Position numbers and translations under genes: made by a program. The notes under the pieces are model-generated. The model did no database searches and was not told the DNA's origin. It saw nothing but the letters and a program-made list of their open reading frames with translations. From Paenibacillus sp. BJ-4 (GTDB taxonomy: Bacteria; Bacillota; Bacilli; Paenibacillales; Paenibacillaceae), in contig NZ_JAIVEM010000027.1 of the NCBI RefSeq assembly GCF_020404765.1, positions 124,001 to 188,000 of the forward strand: a DNA stretch of 64,000 bases. Direction: 5' to 3'. Positions 8,644 to 18,217 of the stretch are shown piece by piece; within the stretch, counting starts at the first letter, position 1, and each line of letters begins with the position of its first letter.

Positions 8644-10584
8644 TTAGTCTGCCCGTTTAAAACCATAAGACTCAAGTAAGTCCCTGTCCTCTTTATTTAA
8701 TACCGGAACACCCCAAACTAAAGAATATTTGGCCCTGGTGTTCGCAACATATCCTATACGTCCAGATTCGTGGTCTTTCTCGATCCACTTTTTCCAATGC
8801 CCACTCCCTAAATTCCGGAGACTAGAAACCACCATTACACTATCAAAAGATTTACCCTTAACTGAATGGATAGTGTTGACTGAAACCGGATTTATCTTAT
8901 CCGCCATATTATAAACTGTTATCTCATCTTTAGCAGTTCCTTTAGGTGAGATGAGCTTAGATATTTCAGAAAAGTCTCTCTTCTCACTATCATAAATCGC
9001 TAAGTTTTGATATGCATCTTGCACTATATTCAAGAAGTTATTATTGAAACTCTTATACCACGTTGAATAATTTACACCATCAAATTTAACCAAATCAGAA
9101 ACTGCAGAACATACATCCAAAAAATCTTTGATAAAGATTCTCCATCTATAAACGGAATCAATTGAACTGGGGCAGTTATAGTTCTTTTTCGTTTTTGCTC
9201 CTCCAAACCACCTATGCATATGCCTACTTGCCAGCTCTAAAGCTAATATTCGTGATTTTGGTGTATTCTCAATCCAAAGTTGTAGAGCATCTAAGATTAA
9301 ATGTTTACTTTCTCTGAATTTCGTTTCTAAGTCTAGTTTCAAGTTTTTTTGTCGGACTAATATAGCCGAATTATTAAAAGGTATTTCAACTTCCTTAAGG
9401 AATTCTATATACTTTTGACTTAAAGATGCAAGGTCATTATATTCTAAATAGCAAACACTCTTTTCACCATATCTATCAACCTCTAAACCACGTATAGGCA
9501 ATGTTATACCTAATAATTTATTGGATGTACTTACAATAGAATGACAACTCCTAAAATTATCAGTTAGTAAGTACTTTTCAAATACAGATACATATTGTTT
9601 GGTGGTTGCTGGATCAGCATCCTTAAATTCATATATTGATTGGTTAAGGTCCCCAACAAAATGGAGAGAAGAACCAGAACGTTGTAGTTGATCAAGAATG
9701 TTAATTTCAATCCATGAAAGATCCTGACATTCATCTACAATAATGAGAGGAAACCGTGTAGCAATGAGTGCAGCTAAATGATCACTCTTCTTTAAAACTC
9801 TGTAAGCCATATTATTCATATCCTCGAAGTTAGCGAAACCATCCTCAAAAAAAGTTTGTTTGGCTTTTCCTATTGCATTCTTTATAAATTCAAAACTTAA
9901 TAGATTATTATTCCCTCTCTTTTTACGAAAGCTACGAACGAATTCTTGTACCTCAGTTAACTGGTAATACTCTTTTAATGAAAGTTTATAATTCTCCGAA
10001 TAATAAATCATAATGTCGTTTATTTTATGATCGTAATAAATTTGATTAGCATATACGTCTTGCCCCGATGAATTATGGTTCAAATAAGGAATTTTATATT
10101 TTTTTAGCCAATGGGTATCATATACAACTAAACTTTTATCAATAAGTCTATATGAGGTATCACCTTCTCTATTTTTATGTTTGGAAAATTTATATCCGTA
10201 ACTCTGAGCAATAAATCCGTGTATGAATCCGGAGAGGGTTCCTATATAGTGAGGATACAATGAAGTTAATTCTGAAAAGATCTTTACTCGTTCTTTGATA
10301 GTATCAGTCGCTTCATTAGTAAATGTAAGTACCGCAATACCGCTATTAGCTGAACGCCACTTTTTGATCTCATATGCAGTTTTCATTCCAACAACTTCCG
10401 TTTTACCACTGCCTGCACAAGCTTCTAAGAAGATGTTTTTATTAGCAGGAGAGAGAACATATTTTAGCTGCTGCTCTGTTTTCTCCCTCACTTTATTATC
10501 AATAAGTGAAGTAAACGAATTCAATGCCTCTTTACTCTCACTCAAAGTATGTATTATTTCTTGTTCCATTTCCTCCTTATTCAT
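8644..10584 (-). CDS. gajB: Gabija-type GajB, UvrD/Rep-like helicase
   Basis: A 646-residue superfamily 1 helicase. Motifs in order: Walker A AGSGKT (about residue 60), motif II VDECQDLS (about 283), motif III GDLNQSIYEF, motif IV DNFRSCHS, motif V TIHSVKGKSF and motif VI VANTRAK near the C-terminus. All look intact. In Gabija systems GajB partners the OLD-family nuclease GajA, senses DNA ends or nucleotide state and completes antiviral DNA degradation. Its ATG overlaps the gajA stop in an ATGA arrangement, the usual coupling. It is clearly longer than the founding Bacillus cereus GajB (about 494 residues), so it belongs to a larger subtype or to a Gabija relative. Confidence 0.85.
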   Translation of the reverse strand: MNKEEMEQEIIHTLSESKEALNSFTSLIDNKVREKTEQQLKYVLSPANKNIFLEACAGSGKTEVVGMKTAYEIKKWRSANSGIAVLTFTNEATDTIKERVKIFSELTSLYPHYIGTLSGFIHGFIAQSYGYKFSKHKNREGDTSYRLIDKSLVVYDTHWLKKYKIPYLNHNSSGQDVYANQIYYDHKINDIMIYYSENYKLSLKEYYQLTEVQEFVRSFRKKRGNNNLLSFEFIKNAIGKAKQTFFEDGFANFEDMNNMAYRVLKKSDHLAALIATRFPLIIVDECQDLSWIEINILDQLQRSGSSLHFVGDLNQSIYEFKDADPATTKQYVSVFEKYLLTDNFRSCHSIVSTSNKLLGITLPIRGLEVDRYGEKSVCYLEYNDLASLSQKYIEFLKEVEIPFNNSAILVRQKNLKLDLETKFRESKHLILDALQLWIENTPKSRILALELASRHMHRWFGGAKTKKNYNCPSSIDSVYRWRIFIKDFLDVCSAVSDLVKFDGVNYSTWYKSFNNNFLNIVQDAYQNLAIYDSEKRDFSEISKLISPKGTAKDEITVYNMADKINPVSVNTIHSVKGKSFDSVMVVSSLRNLGSGHWKKWIEKDHESGRIGYVANTRAKYSLVWGVPVLNKEDRDLLESYGFKRAD

Positions 10585-12566
10585 ACTTCACCACCGTTGC
10601 ACGCCCATATTATTGATTTCTTAATATAATCTGGAATATCCATGATTCCACTTATATTTGAATAAATATCATTAATATTTGATTTTGTATCATCAACCTT
10701 ATCCAATTGCTCTCTCATTTGTAACTCCAATTGATCTGTTAATTTTTGTGCGTAGATCCCTTTCCCAACCTCATCAGCATCAATATGTTTAAAAATGAAT
10801 TCAGCATCCTCTTTTAACTCATATTCATTATCGTACTCATTGTTTTTAGAAGATATGGAAATGCAACGCTGCTTTACTTTCCCTTCAGTGGGCCATAGAT
10901 CACAAATAACCTTTGCCATTATATTTGTGTTACTATTTATCGCTAAATCGTATTCAAAGGTTTTTAATGGAGAAGAATATAAACGCCCCCATTTACTCTT
11001 ATTAATATCATCAATTAGTTGAAGTGCACTATTTGCCCCAACAGGCAATTCACTCGGTAATGGAAATGTATCTTGAAGTTTGGTTAAAGGCTCTTTATCT
11101 TTATCTTTTATCAATTCATCTTTTTCATCATACACAGGTACTTTTAGTTTTGGTGGATCATTATCCGTAATTCCTGAACACAAAATAGGTAAATGTATTT
11201 TACCTGTGCTGTCATCACAATTCGAAAAGAACTTCATGAAATGTTTAAAGTTAATTCCATTGATATTTACCGTAGACACACCAGCTTCTTCTAGGGATGT
11301 TGGTAGTAATGGATTGAAATTATCGAGAGCTGTTTTATTATATTCAGCTAGTACTATCTTTGCTAAAGTAGGTATCAGCATAGCCTCACTAATGCCCTCT
11401 ACAAGAATTATACCTTTTGAAAACAGCAGTGCAGATTTTGTTACATCTAGCCACCTGTTAATATAGTTTTTGCTTTCACCCAGATCGATTTCCTTTAACG
11501 GAATCGCTACAATTCTCTCTTCTTTTTGTGATATATGGATTAAATTATTTATGTCTATAGAAGAAGCAAGTACTGGAGAATGTGTTGTAATAACAACCTG
11601 CAGATTTTCCAAGTCTCGTGCTATACCTTCTAGATACTTTATAAATTTGACTTGAAGCTGAGGATGTAAATGAGCCTCTGGTTCCTCAATTAATAAAACA
11701 GTCATCATGTTATTGTCTTTCAATAGTTCAAGCTCTGCAAATACAGTAGCTATATATAATAAGTTATTGTATCCTAAGCTATTAATTGCAATATCCCTAA
11801 ATTTATCAGAGTCATTCTGTTTGATACCTGGAAAGAACACCATCTTTATACTTTCCACAATTTTGTTAAATGATGTTTCCGCAAATTGAAGATTTATACT
11901 CTGGCCAAGCCGTTGTCCCAATGTTTCTTCAAGCTTAGTATTAATATTGATTTTCGCTTCCTCAATTTCATTATATTTATTCTCAGCATTACTTGTAATT
12001 TGAAAATTAAAATCAGTTACGTTTTTCACAAGTGAATCTTTATTGTCACCGTATTGTTTCTTTAGTAACTGGGCTAATCTCGATCTCTTTCCGTTAACTA
12101 ATTTCTCCTCTGCGTCCCGAAGAGGCGGGAGGTAGATACAATCAATGCAATCAAATGTCTCGTCTTCAAAAATGCTTGATTTTGAAGCGCCACCCCAAAC
12201 TTCTTTTTTGTAATATCCTTTCCTATTAGGATTCGAGTTAATCTCTAAATGTAGTTGTGCATTATTGTCGGCATCACACCAACTTAAAAATGTAACTTGT
12301 TCATTTGAACTCAAAGATTCAAGTGTAAGATCTATTCTAATTTCCGGAGCAGTGTATTGCTTGTCTAAAGATATATAGAAATCATCTTCATCAATATTCA
12401 TGTATGAAAATTCGTTTTCTCGCAAAACAAGTCTAAGGGCATTAACAATAGTCGTCTTGCCCGAACCATTTTCTCCAACAAGCACATTAAGTCCTTTGTT
12501 TAGCCTTATTTCAGATATTTCCTTAGTGTTCTTATATCCCGAAATATTTAACTTAGATATATGCAC
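10581..12566 (-). CDS. gajA: Gabija-type GajA, OLD-family ATPase/TOPRIM nuclease
   Basis: A 661-residue protein. The ABC-type ATPase half shows Walker A GENGSGKT (31-38), Walker B with LLIEEPEAHLHP (about 290-300) and the H-loop region TTHSPVLAS. The second half is a TOPRIM nuclease: the metal-binding glutamate in ILVEGISEAM (about 388) and TDNDPP (about 468). OLD-type enzymes placed next to a UvrD helicase (class 2) define Gabija, which nicks phage DNA when nucleotide pools fall. The order gajA-gajB with a 4-base overlap matches known systems. The protein is longer than the founding GajA (about 578 residues). The ATG at 12566 follows AAGGTGGG. Confidence 0.87.
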   Translation of the reverse strand: MHISKLNISGYKNTKEISEIRLNKGLNVLVGENGSGKTTIVNALRLVLRENEFSYMNIDEDDFYISLDKQYTAPEIRIDLTLESLSSNEQVTFLSWCDADNNAQLHLEINSNPNRKGYYKKEVWGGASKSSIFEDETFDCIDCIYLPPLRDAEEKLVNGKRSRLAQLLKKQYGDNKDSLVKNVTDFNFQITSNAENKYNEIEEAKININTKLEETLGQRLGQSINLQFAETSFNKIVESIKMVFFPGIKQNDSDKFRDIAINSLGYNNLLYIATVFAELELLKDNNMMTVLLIEEPEAHLHPQLQVKFIKYLEGIARDLENLQVVITTHSPVLASSIDINNLIHISQKEERIVAIPLKEIDLGESKNYINRWLDVTKSALLFSKGIILVEGISEAMLIPTLAKIVLAEYNKTALDNFNPLLPTSLEEAGVSTVNINGINFKHFMKFFSNCDDSTGKIHLPILCSGITDNDPPKLKVPVYDEKDELIKDKDKEPLTKLQDTFPLPSELPVGANSALQLIDDINKSKWGRLYSSPLKTFEYDLAINSNTNIMAKVICDLWPTEGKVKQRCISISSKNNEYDNEYELKEDAEFIFKHIDADEVGKGIYAQKLTDQLELQMREQLDKVDDTKSNINDIYSNISGIMDIPDYIKKSIIWACNGGEV

Positions 12567-12824
12567 TTAAGACCCACCTTTCTGTTTCAACACCAAGTTC
12601 CTATAATTAACATTATACGACAAAAAAAGAGAATCGACTTCTGTACTTGTTCTACTCCCATTAGTATTCTTTGTAGGACTCGGATATCCTTAATCAAGTC
12701 TATTAAAAAATTTATCTTTAACAATGAACATGTAATCATTCACCAATCTCCCAAAAATCACAGCTTATCTTTAAAAACAATCGTATCCCCTACAATATTA
12801 AAGTTTGCATGTGATATGAATTTC

Positions 12825-13118
12825 TTATCCTCCTGAGTATTGCCTCATCTTTTTTTCTCCAACAATTATTTCAATATTATATTGATCTATTTTTAGTATA
12901 TCTTTATAGGACAGTTCCTCTTTTGGATATACCAATAATAAGTAAGAAGCCATTATTAAAGAACCAATATTTAAAACGGAGCAACCTTTATTCTTGTTCA
13001 TAAAAGTATCAAGTAGTTCACCAACTTTTTTATCTTTATTTTCTGGCTTCATAGTTTCCTGAATCCAAAGAAAAATTTTATTCCCCTGAGGGAAAATTCC
13101 AATTGATTTCTGATTCAT
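12825..13118 (-). CDS. Hypothetical small protein
   Basis: A 97-residue protein of unknown family when read from ATG 13118, which has GTGAGGG about ten bases upstream; a GTG six codons earlier is the alternative. It is mostly soluble with a short hydrophobic patch (IMASYLLLVY). It lies between gajA and a membrane-protein gene on the same strand, 260 bases upstream of gajA, so it might be part of the same cargo unit. No motif supports a function. Confidence 0.5.
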   Translation of the reverse strand: MNQKSIGIFPQGNKIFLWIQETMKPENKDKKVGELLDTFMNKNKGCSVLNIGSLIMASYLLLVYPKEELSYKDILKIDQYNIEIIVGEKKMRQYSGG

Positions 13119-13164
13119 GCATACTGTTACCCTCACTAATACTATTTATTTTTTTCGTAGTTTT

Positions 13165-13863
13165 TTAAAGGAGCTTTATATAAATATCCTCAAGGTGACC
13201 AATGAGCAGCTTGTATCGCTGGTTTTTTAAACCAAATATTAGTTTAAAAAATGAAATGTAATAGGAGGAGATAAAGGTCATTGTAGCAATAATAATGAAT
13301 AGAACCGAGAACAAAGTAACTATTTGCTGTGTATTGTTTATATTTTTAAAGAGACTTACAGCTGTTTGGTTCCAAACCGGTAGGGTTAGAGCGGCAAATA
13401 TTCCTGGAATAAAAAATCGTCTTCCCGACGTCTCATCTGCTTTTTTTTTGAACCGATCGATCAGTAACTCTAGTTTCTTTTCAGTGTGCAAACCCTTACT
13501 CTGAAGATAAACAGCTAATTCACCATTGATGTAATTGTAGTAATCAATGCTAGATAAAGGGAATTTATTGGTCAACTTAGCATTATATTTATCTAATAAA
13601 ACTTTTCCAACTCCCTTACAGTAAAAATAAGTAAAAATAAAGAATGCTATTATTCCAAAAACTATAAGAGATATAGAAATGTACCACGTACTAATAAAGA
13701 ACAAGGCAATTAATTCAAACATAATAGCTACTAAAAGTCCTATTTTCATCAACCATCTTCTAGTAGGCATAAATTTATGAACTTTCTCATCCATTCCTAA
13801 TTCATGTACAAAGTACTCGTAAACTTCCTCCATTAATGAAAACTCCTTTAATAATACATTCAA
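13165..13863 (-). CDS. Hypothetical membrane protein with about four transmembrane segments
   Basis: A 232-residue protein with two adjacent hydrophobic segments near residues 38-85 (around LLVAIMFELIALFF and LIVFGIIAFFIFTYF) and two more near 150-215 (around FIPGIFAALTLPVW and VTLFSVLFIIIATM). The central loop is charged (LLIDRFKKKADE). No family was recognised. The ATG at 13863 is preceded by a purine-rich stretch. It lies in the accessory island between two small hypothetical genes. A membrane-bound partner for the neighbouring defence locus is possible but nothing in the sequence proves it. Confidence 0.6.
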   Translation of the reverse strand: MNVLLKEFSLMEEVYEYFVHELGMDEKVHKFMPTRRWLMKIGLLVAIMFELIALFFISTWYISISLIVFGIIAFFIFTYFYCKGVGKVLLDKYNAKLTNKFPLSSIDYYNYINGELAVYLQSKGLHTEKKLELLIDRFKKKADETSGRRFFIPGIFAALTLPVWNQTAVSLFKNINNTQQIVTLFSVLFIIIATMTFISSYYISFFKLIFGLKNQRYKLLIGHLEDIYIKLL

Positions 13864-13887
13864 GCCTCAATATCAAATAAAGTAGAA

Positions 13888-14121
13888 CTATGATCTTAGT
13901 AATTTTAGATAATTACTGTTTGTCTGTACCCTACAATTCACTCTTAAATAAATCCCATCGTCTGTAGTTATAGAATGATCAGAATATCCGACAATCTCCC
14001 CCTCATAATCAAGTTCGTCCTCCACATATATCTGAACAGATACATTGGACATAACACAATTTTGTAGTTGTTCATCAGTCGAAATTGATAGTGTCCTTTT
14101 ATTGGATTTTACCATTACCAT
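13888..14121 (-). CDS. Hypothetical small protein
   Basis: About 77 residues when started at the ATG whose A is 14121, six bases after AAAGGA; several nearby ATGs are possible. The sequence is polar and acidic (VEDELDYEGEIVGYSDHSI) and resembles a small beta-rich domain, but no family was recognised. It is 24 bases upstream of the membrane protein gene on the same strand, so the two may be co-transcribed. Confidence 0.5.
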   Translation of the reverse strand: MVMVKSNKRTLSISTDEQLQNCVMSNVSVQIYVEDELDYEGEIVGYSDHSITTDDGIYLRVNCRVQTNSNYLKLLRS

Positions 14122-14144
14122 AATCATTCCTTTCAATAAATCCA

Positions 14145-14170
14145 GAGAATAGACCTATCAGTCTATTCTC
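14145..14170 (-). terminator. Hairpin after the SLH/VWA/lipase gene
   Basis: GAGAATAGAC and GTCTATTCTC form a perfect ten-base stem with a six-base loop directly downstream of the stop at 14183. There is no strong T run, so it may be a weak terminator or an mRNA-stabilising hairpin. Confidence 0.45.
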
Positions 14171-14182
14171 CTTCAACTTTAC

Positions 14183-17100
14183 TTATTTAAGTGGAAAATG
14201 TTCATAAAACTTAGAAATCGAATGTCTCTCCAACATATCACCACTACTTGGGAATGGTTCGAATACTTTCCCCAAACGCAAGCCAACAGCATATTGCTTA
14301 AGAAGACTTAAAAATTCACCCTCCGTTGTATAATTTTCAATTCGGTCGTTATATTCATCACTCAACAATGCTAATGGCGGAACCGGGCTATCTGTAAACG
14401 GAGTGAAAATATCCATTCCCCACTTCCTTACAAAATCTGTAGCGTATCCATTAACAAAGAACGGGGCAGCGTTAAAAGTTCTTCCCTTGGCAAATTGATA
14501 ATTACTCTCTTTGAATACTTTATATGCATCTCGATCACCATGGATACTTGTTAGGTTTAATGAAGCTAATTCGTAAGACAGAACACTTGCTATAAAACCA
14601 CCTAAAGAATGACCCGTGATATAGATATCTGTATTTGGATATTCTTCAATTACATTTGCCACGAATCCCTCGGCCTTACTTGTTTGAAAATTATCATTTT
14701 TAAAGAATATAGTTAAATCATTAATTCCATCCACGACACCGTTTTCCCAGCCATTCTCAAGTTCAGTTCCCCTGAATGCAATAACGATTTTATTTCCCTT
14801 TTTCAAGGCAACAGCTCCAAAACTAAAATCGTACCATTTACTGTCATAAGCCTTAATGATTTTCCACCCTTCCAATTCTTTATCAGGGCGAACACCACTA
14901 ACTTTAAATTTATTTTCTATGGCTGCTTCTAATGGTCCACCAAACTCCCTACCTTGTATGAATTCTAAATTCACATAGCTCAAATCGCTAATCATAACAT
15001 TATGGCGCTCTGTAACATTATAAATTAGAGGTTGAAGATCAACTGTATCACTCATACCATCTCCATCAGAGTCCTTTTTCGTTGGATCTGAGATCAATGT
15101 AAAATAGACAGGATCTTGATCATAATTTTTAGAAGCTAGGACTAGCTCTTCTCCATCGGGGATTCCATCCCCATCTGTATCAGCATTATAAGGATCTAAT
15201 CCGTACAAGTTGCCATCATTATCTGGGTATAATCTATACAGTATTTTTCCATTACTTAGGCGTACACCATTAATTTCAAAATAATCAGGGATTCCATCTT
15301 TATCACTGTCCAATGCCAATGAGGCATCAATCGTTTCGTCCGCTACATGGTCATATGCCAAGTCAATTGATTCTGCAGTTGTAGCATGGAAATACGAACC
15401 GCCTGTCTCTGATGCAATTCGTTTAAGCATTACCTCATCAATAGAATCGCCTAGACCAATTGTATAAACAGCGATTTTTTCACTCTTTGCCTTTTGTAAC
15501 GCATCATCAATAAGATCATTATCCTCAGTTCCTTGCCCATCGGTTAACAGAACAATAAACTTATCATGATTGTCTTCTCCATTTTGCTCTAGCTCTATTA
15601 ATGCAGAATCTAAAGCAGAGTAAATGTTAGTGCCTCCATACCCACTTACCTTATACACAGCATCTTGTACTGACTGCTTGTCAGAGGTCAAAGCAATTCT
15701 TTGAACAGAATCATCAGCGAATTGATAAATCGCTGCTCTATCATTCTCTTCCAACTTACTTACAAAATTACTAACTGCTTGCAATCTCATCTTCTTTGGA
15801 TCATTCCAAGCCATACTTCCAGAAGTGTCAATACTAAACACGACATCAACTTTACGTTCACGCCCCGTTGAAGGGTCTTTTTTAGGTAATCTAATTTCCT
15901 TTGCCCAAGCTGCATCCCAGGCCTTACCGTTTAACAAAATATAAGTGCTAAAATGAGGAACAATCGCTGTTACTGAATGGGTACTCGGATCATACGTTTG
16001 ATTCTCTACTTTTTCCAAGAGCTGCTTCTCTTTATTGTAGTAAAATATTTCCGGACGGAAATCATCTGACTCCAAGCTCGGATTATACTCAAATGTGATA
16101 GCGGCAGTAGCAAATTTAACATCTGTCGTGAACTCAAAAGGCGCACCAATATACCCAGGAATATCCTTATCAATAAAGGCGTCCATTCCATACACATTTG
16201 TAATTACTGTAGAAGTTGCTTCTTTGGCATCAGAAGTAATTTTTACTGAAGGGATAACATTTGAGTCACGCTCAAATGAGGTTATCTCAGTTTTATATAC
16301 AACAGATTCGTCTCCATCCTTAATACCATTACCGTTTGTGTCGGGATTGAGAGGGCCCATTTTAAATTTTTCCTCAATAGAATCCTTTAACCCATCGTGA
16401 TCCGAATCAGCCTCTAGTGGATTAGTACCTTTCTTTAACTCGTAGGCATCATCCCAACCGTCGAAATCAGTATCCTTGTTACCAGGATTAGTTCCAAGTT
16501 TCACCTCTTCCGCGTTCGTTAAGCCATCTTTGTCGCTATCCTCATCACCATCATTCACACCATTTCCATCGGTATCAATTTTTAATGGATTAGTGCCGAT
16601 TAGGTTTACTTCTTGACCATCAGTTAGACCGTCCCCATCTGTATCTGGTTTGAGTTTATCTGTGCCTATCATTTCTTCTTTATAGTCGGACAAACCATCC
16701 TTATCAGAATCCAGTTTCGTATCAATTTTATTTCTCTTTGATTTTTTATCTGTATCCGTATTACTTGTAGTACTGCCACCCGTTTGAGTACTTTCATTCT
16801 GTCTAATATCTGTACTACTTTCTGAATTAATAGAAGGAATCGTTACAGTTTTATTGGAAGCCTCAAATTTAATAGCCTTATCTAGTAAGGTTACCGCCTC
16901 TGCGCGTGTTAACTGATTCTTGGGCATCAGCGTCTTATCAGGGTAACCTTGCAGTATGGAGTGTTTTAAGACACCGGAAAAGCTAGTATTAGCCCATTCA
17001 GCTACAGTATTTGAATCCTTATATTCTTTCAAAAGATTTAAATCATCTACTTTCAGGTTCAACTTGTTCGCTAGTATAACTGCAGCTTCTTGACGTGTCA

Positions 17101-17476
17101 GAGTCTTATTCGGTTGAAACGTGTTGTTGGGATATCCTTTAATAAATCCCTCATCAACAGCCTTCAACACATCTTTGTAATACCAATTGCTTTCCTCCAC
17201 ATCGCTAAACTTGCTTTTCTTTTCCGATACATCATAAGTATTTTGGCCATCAAACCCCTTATGTAGTATGGTTATAAACTCTGCCCTTGTAACTTGACGA
17301 TCAGGATATACCTTGCCATTTTCGTATCCTTTTAAAATCCCTTTGGCTAGCCACTCGCTCATTAATGAACCTGCCCAGTGATTCTCTAATTCTTTTCCAC
17401 TGGTTGCAGCCTGTGCAAATCCTGGTTGTGCTAGAATTAGTAGCAAGGAAAAAATCAACATACCTACTTTCTTCAT
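14183..17476 (-). CDS. Secreted multi-domain surface protein: SLH, calcium repeats, VWA and class 3 lipase
   Basis: A 1097-residue protein. Order: signal peptide (MKKVGMLIFSLLLILAQPG then FAQA); three SLH domains (about 30-205) that anchor to the cell wall; a Ser/Thr-rich linker; several thrombospondin type 3-like repeats (DSDKDGLSD, DTDGDGLTDG and similar) that bind calcium; a VWA domain with the MIDAS motif DTSGSM (about residue 549); more calcium repeats; and a class 3 lipase domain with the nucleophile motif GHSLGG (about 953). The ATG at 17476 follows GGGGAGAG; an ATG eight codons earlier would spoil the signal peptide. It should be displayed on the cell surface, perhaps for adhesion and lipid hydrolysis. 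It lies in the accessory island and is not part of a visible secretion operon. Confidence 0.88.
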   Translation of the reverse strand: MKKVGMLIFSLLLILAQPGFAQAATSGKELENHWAGSLMSEWLAKGILKGYENGKVYPDRQVTRAEFITILHKGFDGQNTYDVSEKKSKFSDVEESNWYYKDVLKAVDEGFIKGYPNNTFQPNKTLTRQEAAVILANKLNLKVDDLNLLKEYKDSNTVAEWANTSFSGVLKHSILQGYPDKTLMPKNQLTRAEAVTLLDKAIKFEASNKTVTIPSINSESSTDIRQNESTQTGGSTTSNTDTDKKSKRNKIDTKLDSDKDGLSDYKEEMIGTDKLKPDTDGDGLTDGQEVNLIGTNPLKIDTDGNGVNDGDEDSDKDGLTNAEEVKLGTNPGNKDTDFDGWDDAYELKKGTNPLEADSDHDGLKDSIEEKFKMGPLNPDTNGNGIKDGDESVVYKTEITSFERDSNVIPSVKITSDAKEATSTVITNVYGMDAFIDKDIPGYIGAPFEFTTDVKFATAAITFEYNPSLESDDFRPEIFYYNKEKQLLEKVENQTYDPSTHSVTAIVPHFSTYILLNGKAWDAAWAKEIRLPKKDPSTGRERKVDVVFSIDTSGSMAWNDPKKMRLQAVSNFVSKLEENDRAAIYQFADDSVQRIALTSDKQSVQDAVYKVSGYGGTNIYSALDSALIELEQNGEDNHDKFIVLLTDGQGTEDNDLIDDALQKAKSEKIAVYTIGLGDSIDEVMLKRIASETGGSYFHATTAESIDLAYDHVADETIDASLALDSDKDGIPDYFEINGVRLSNGKILYRLYPDNDGNLYGLDPYNADTDGDGIPDGEELVLASKNYDQDPVYFTLISDPTKKDSDGDGMSDTVDLQPLIYNVTERHNVMISDLSYVNLEFIQGREFGGPLEAAIENKFKVSGVRPDKELEGWKIIKAYDSKWYDFSFGAVALKKGNKIVIAFRGTELENGWENGVVDGINDLTIFFKNDNFQTSKAEGFVANVIEEYPNTDIYITGHSLGGFIASVLSYELASLNLTSIHGDRDAYKVFKESNYQFAKGRTFNAAPFFVNGYATDFVRKWGMDIFTPFTDSPVPPLALLSDEYNDRIENYTTEGEFLSLLKQYAVGLRLGKVFEPFPSSGDMLERHSISKFYEHFPLK

Positions 17477-17692
17477 ATTCCACTCTCCCCAATTGATCAA
17501 TAATACCTATTTAACTACACCTCAATTCTAGGAAATGAGACAAAAGTAATAATACCATTTACCTAATGAAAAATTTGTCGTTTTATGTCGGTATATTTGT
17601 TTTTTTCAAAGAAAGATAATAGATTTAAAATTGAACGATTATAAAAATGCTCCATTCAAAAATCACATAGACAAAACCCAACTGGATCAGCT

Positions 17693-17744
17693 AAAAAAGC
17701 GGCGGTCAAGACAGAATCACTTCTGTTTCAACCGCCGCTTTTAT
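17693..17744. terminator. Strong bidirectional terminator
   Basis: GCGGCGGT (from 17699) pairs with ACCGCCGC (to 17738), with an inner GACAGAA/TTCTGTT stem, flanked by an A run on the left and TTTTATTT on the right. It insulates the SLH gene from the decayed immunity genes. The rest of the gap between 17477 and 17877 is AT-rich and presumably holds the SLH gene promoter; nothing else was seen. Confidence 0.8.
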
Positions 17745-17877
17745 TTGAATCAACATACAGATCAATTATTTATATTATAAATGTGCTTAAAAACTCTTCG
17801 TAATTCAACTATTTTCCTGGTTAGATTGTCCACAAAAAATCTCTGATTATCCTCTACAATTAGTTGTAAATCGCTCC

Positions 17878-18133
17878 CTACTGGGAATTATAAATCGCAA
17901 GAATAGCTGGTTCAAACCCAACAACTGTATTAAAATCGCATACTGTCATATTCTAGGGTTATTAATAAATTCGTCATTATCTATATCAAAAAAAATCTCC
18001 ATCCGTTATTCACTTCATTAACAGAATCTTCTCTAAGTATCCACTTTAAATGACCTTTATTATCCAATATATTTTTTGAGACAATGCACCCACCAGCTCC
18101 TTCTATATACTTAGGATTCTTCCCTTTTAACAT
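17878..18133 (-). pseudogene. Frameshifted Imm33/DUF2185-like immunity gene
   Basis: From ATG 18133 the minus strand reads MLKGKNPKYIEGAGGCIVSK, then continues through SVNEVNNGWRFF before a T-run frameshift. It goes on as DIDNDEFINNP in a second frame, then after another shift as TVCDFNTVVGFEPAILAIYN to a stop at 17878. The GG-IVSK, NGWRFF and F-NNP pattern is that of DUF2185 (Imm33), an immunity family of polymorphic toxin systems. Two frameshifts make it inactive. It follows an ankyrin-like fragment by 25 bases, the usual way immunity genes are stacked. Confidence 0.65.
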
Positions 18134-18157
18134 TCACTTCCATCATTTCTAAATTTT

Positions 18158-18217
18158 TTAATAAGGTAAATTCTTAGCAAAATCGATAGGGGTCAGACCC
18201 CAATCATCCTTTATAGT
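18158..18217 (-). pseudogene. Ankyrin-repeat immunity gene, C-terminal fragment
   Basis: The minus strand reads IKDDWGLTPIDFAKNLPY and a stop. D-W-G-L-T-P-x-D-x-A is the consensus of an ankyrin repeat, and short ankyrin proteins often serve as immunity proteins. It contains the palindrome GGGGTCAGACCCC, and only this end piece remains; the join to the next fragment is near 18204-18217. Confidence 0.4.

Noticed and set aside
12036..12048. TCTTTATTGTCAC inside gajA, similar to a TnsB site
   Set aside because: It lies in coding sequence, has no TGT tip and no neighbouring repeat units; a chance match.
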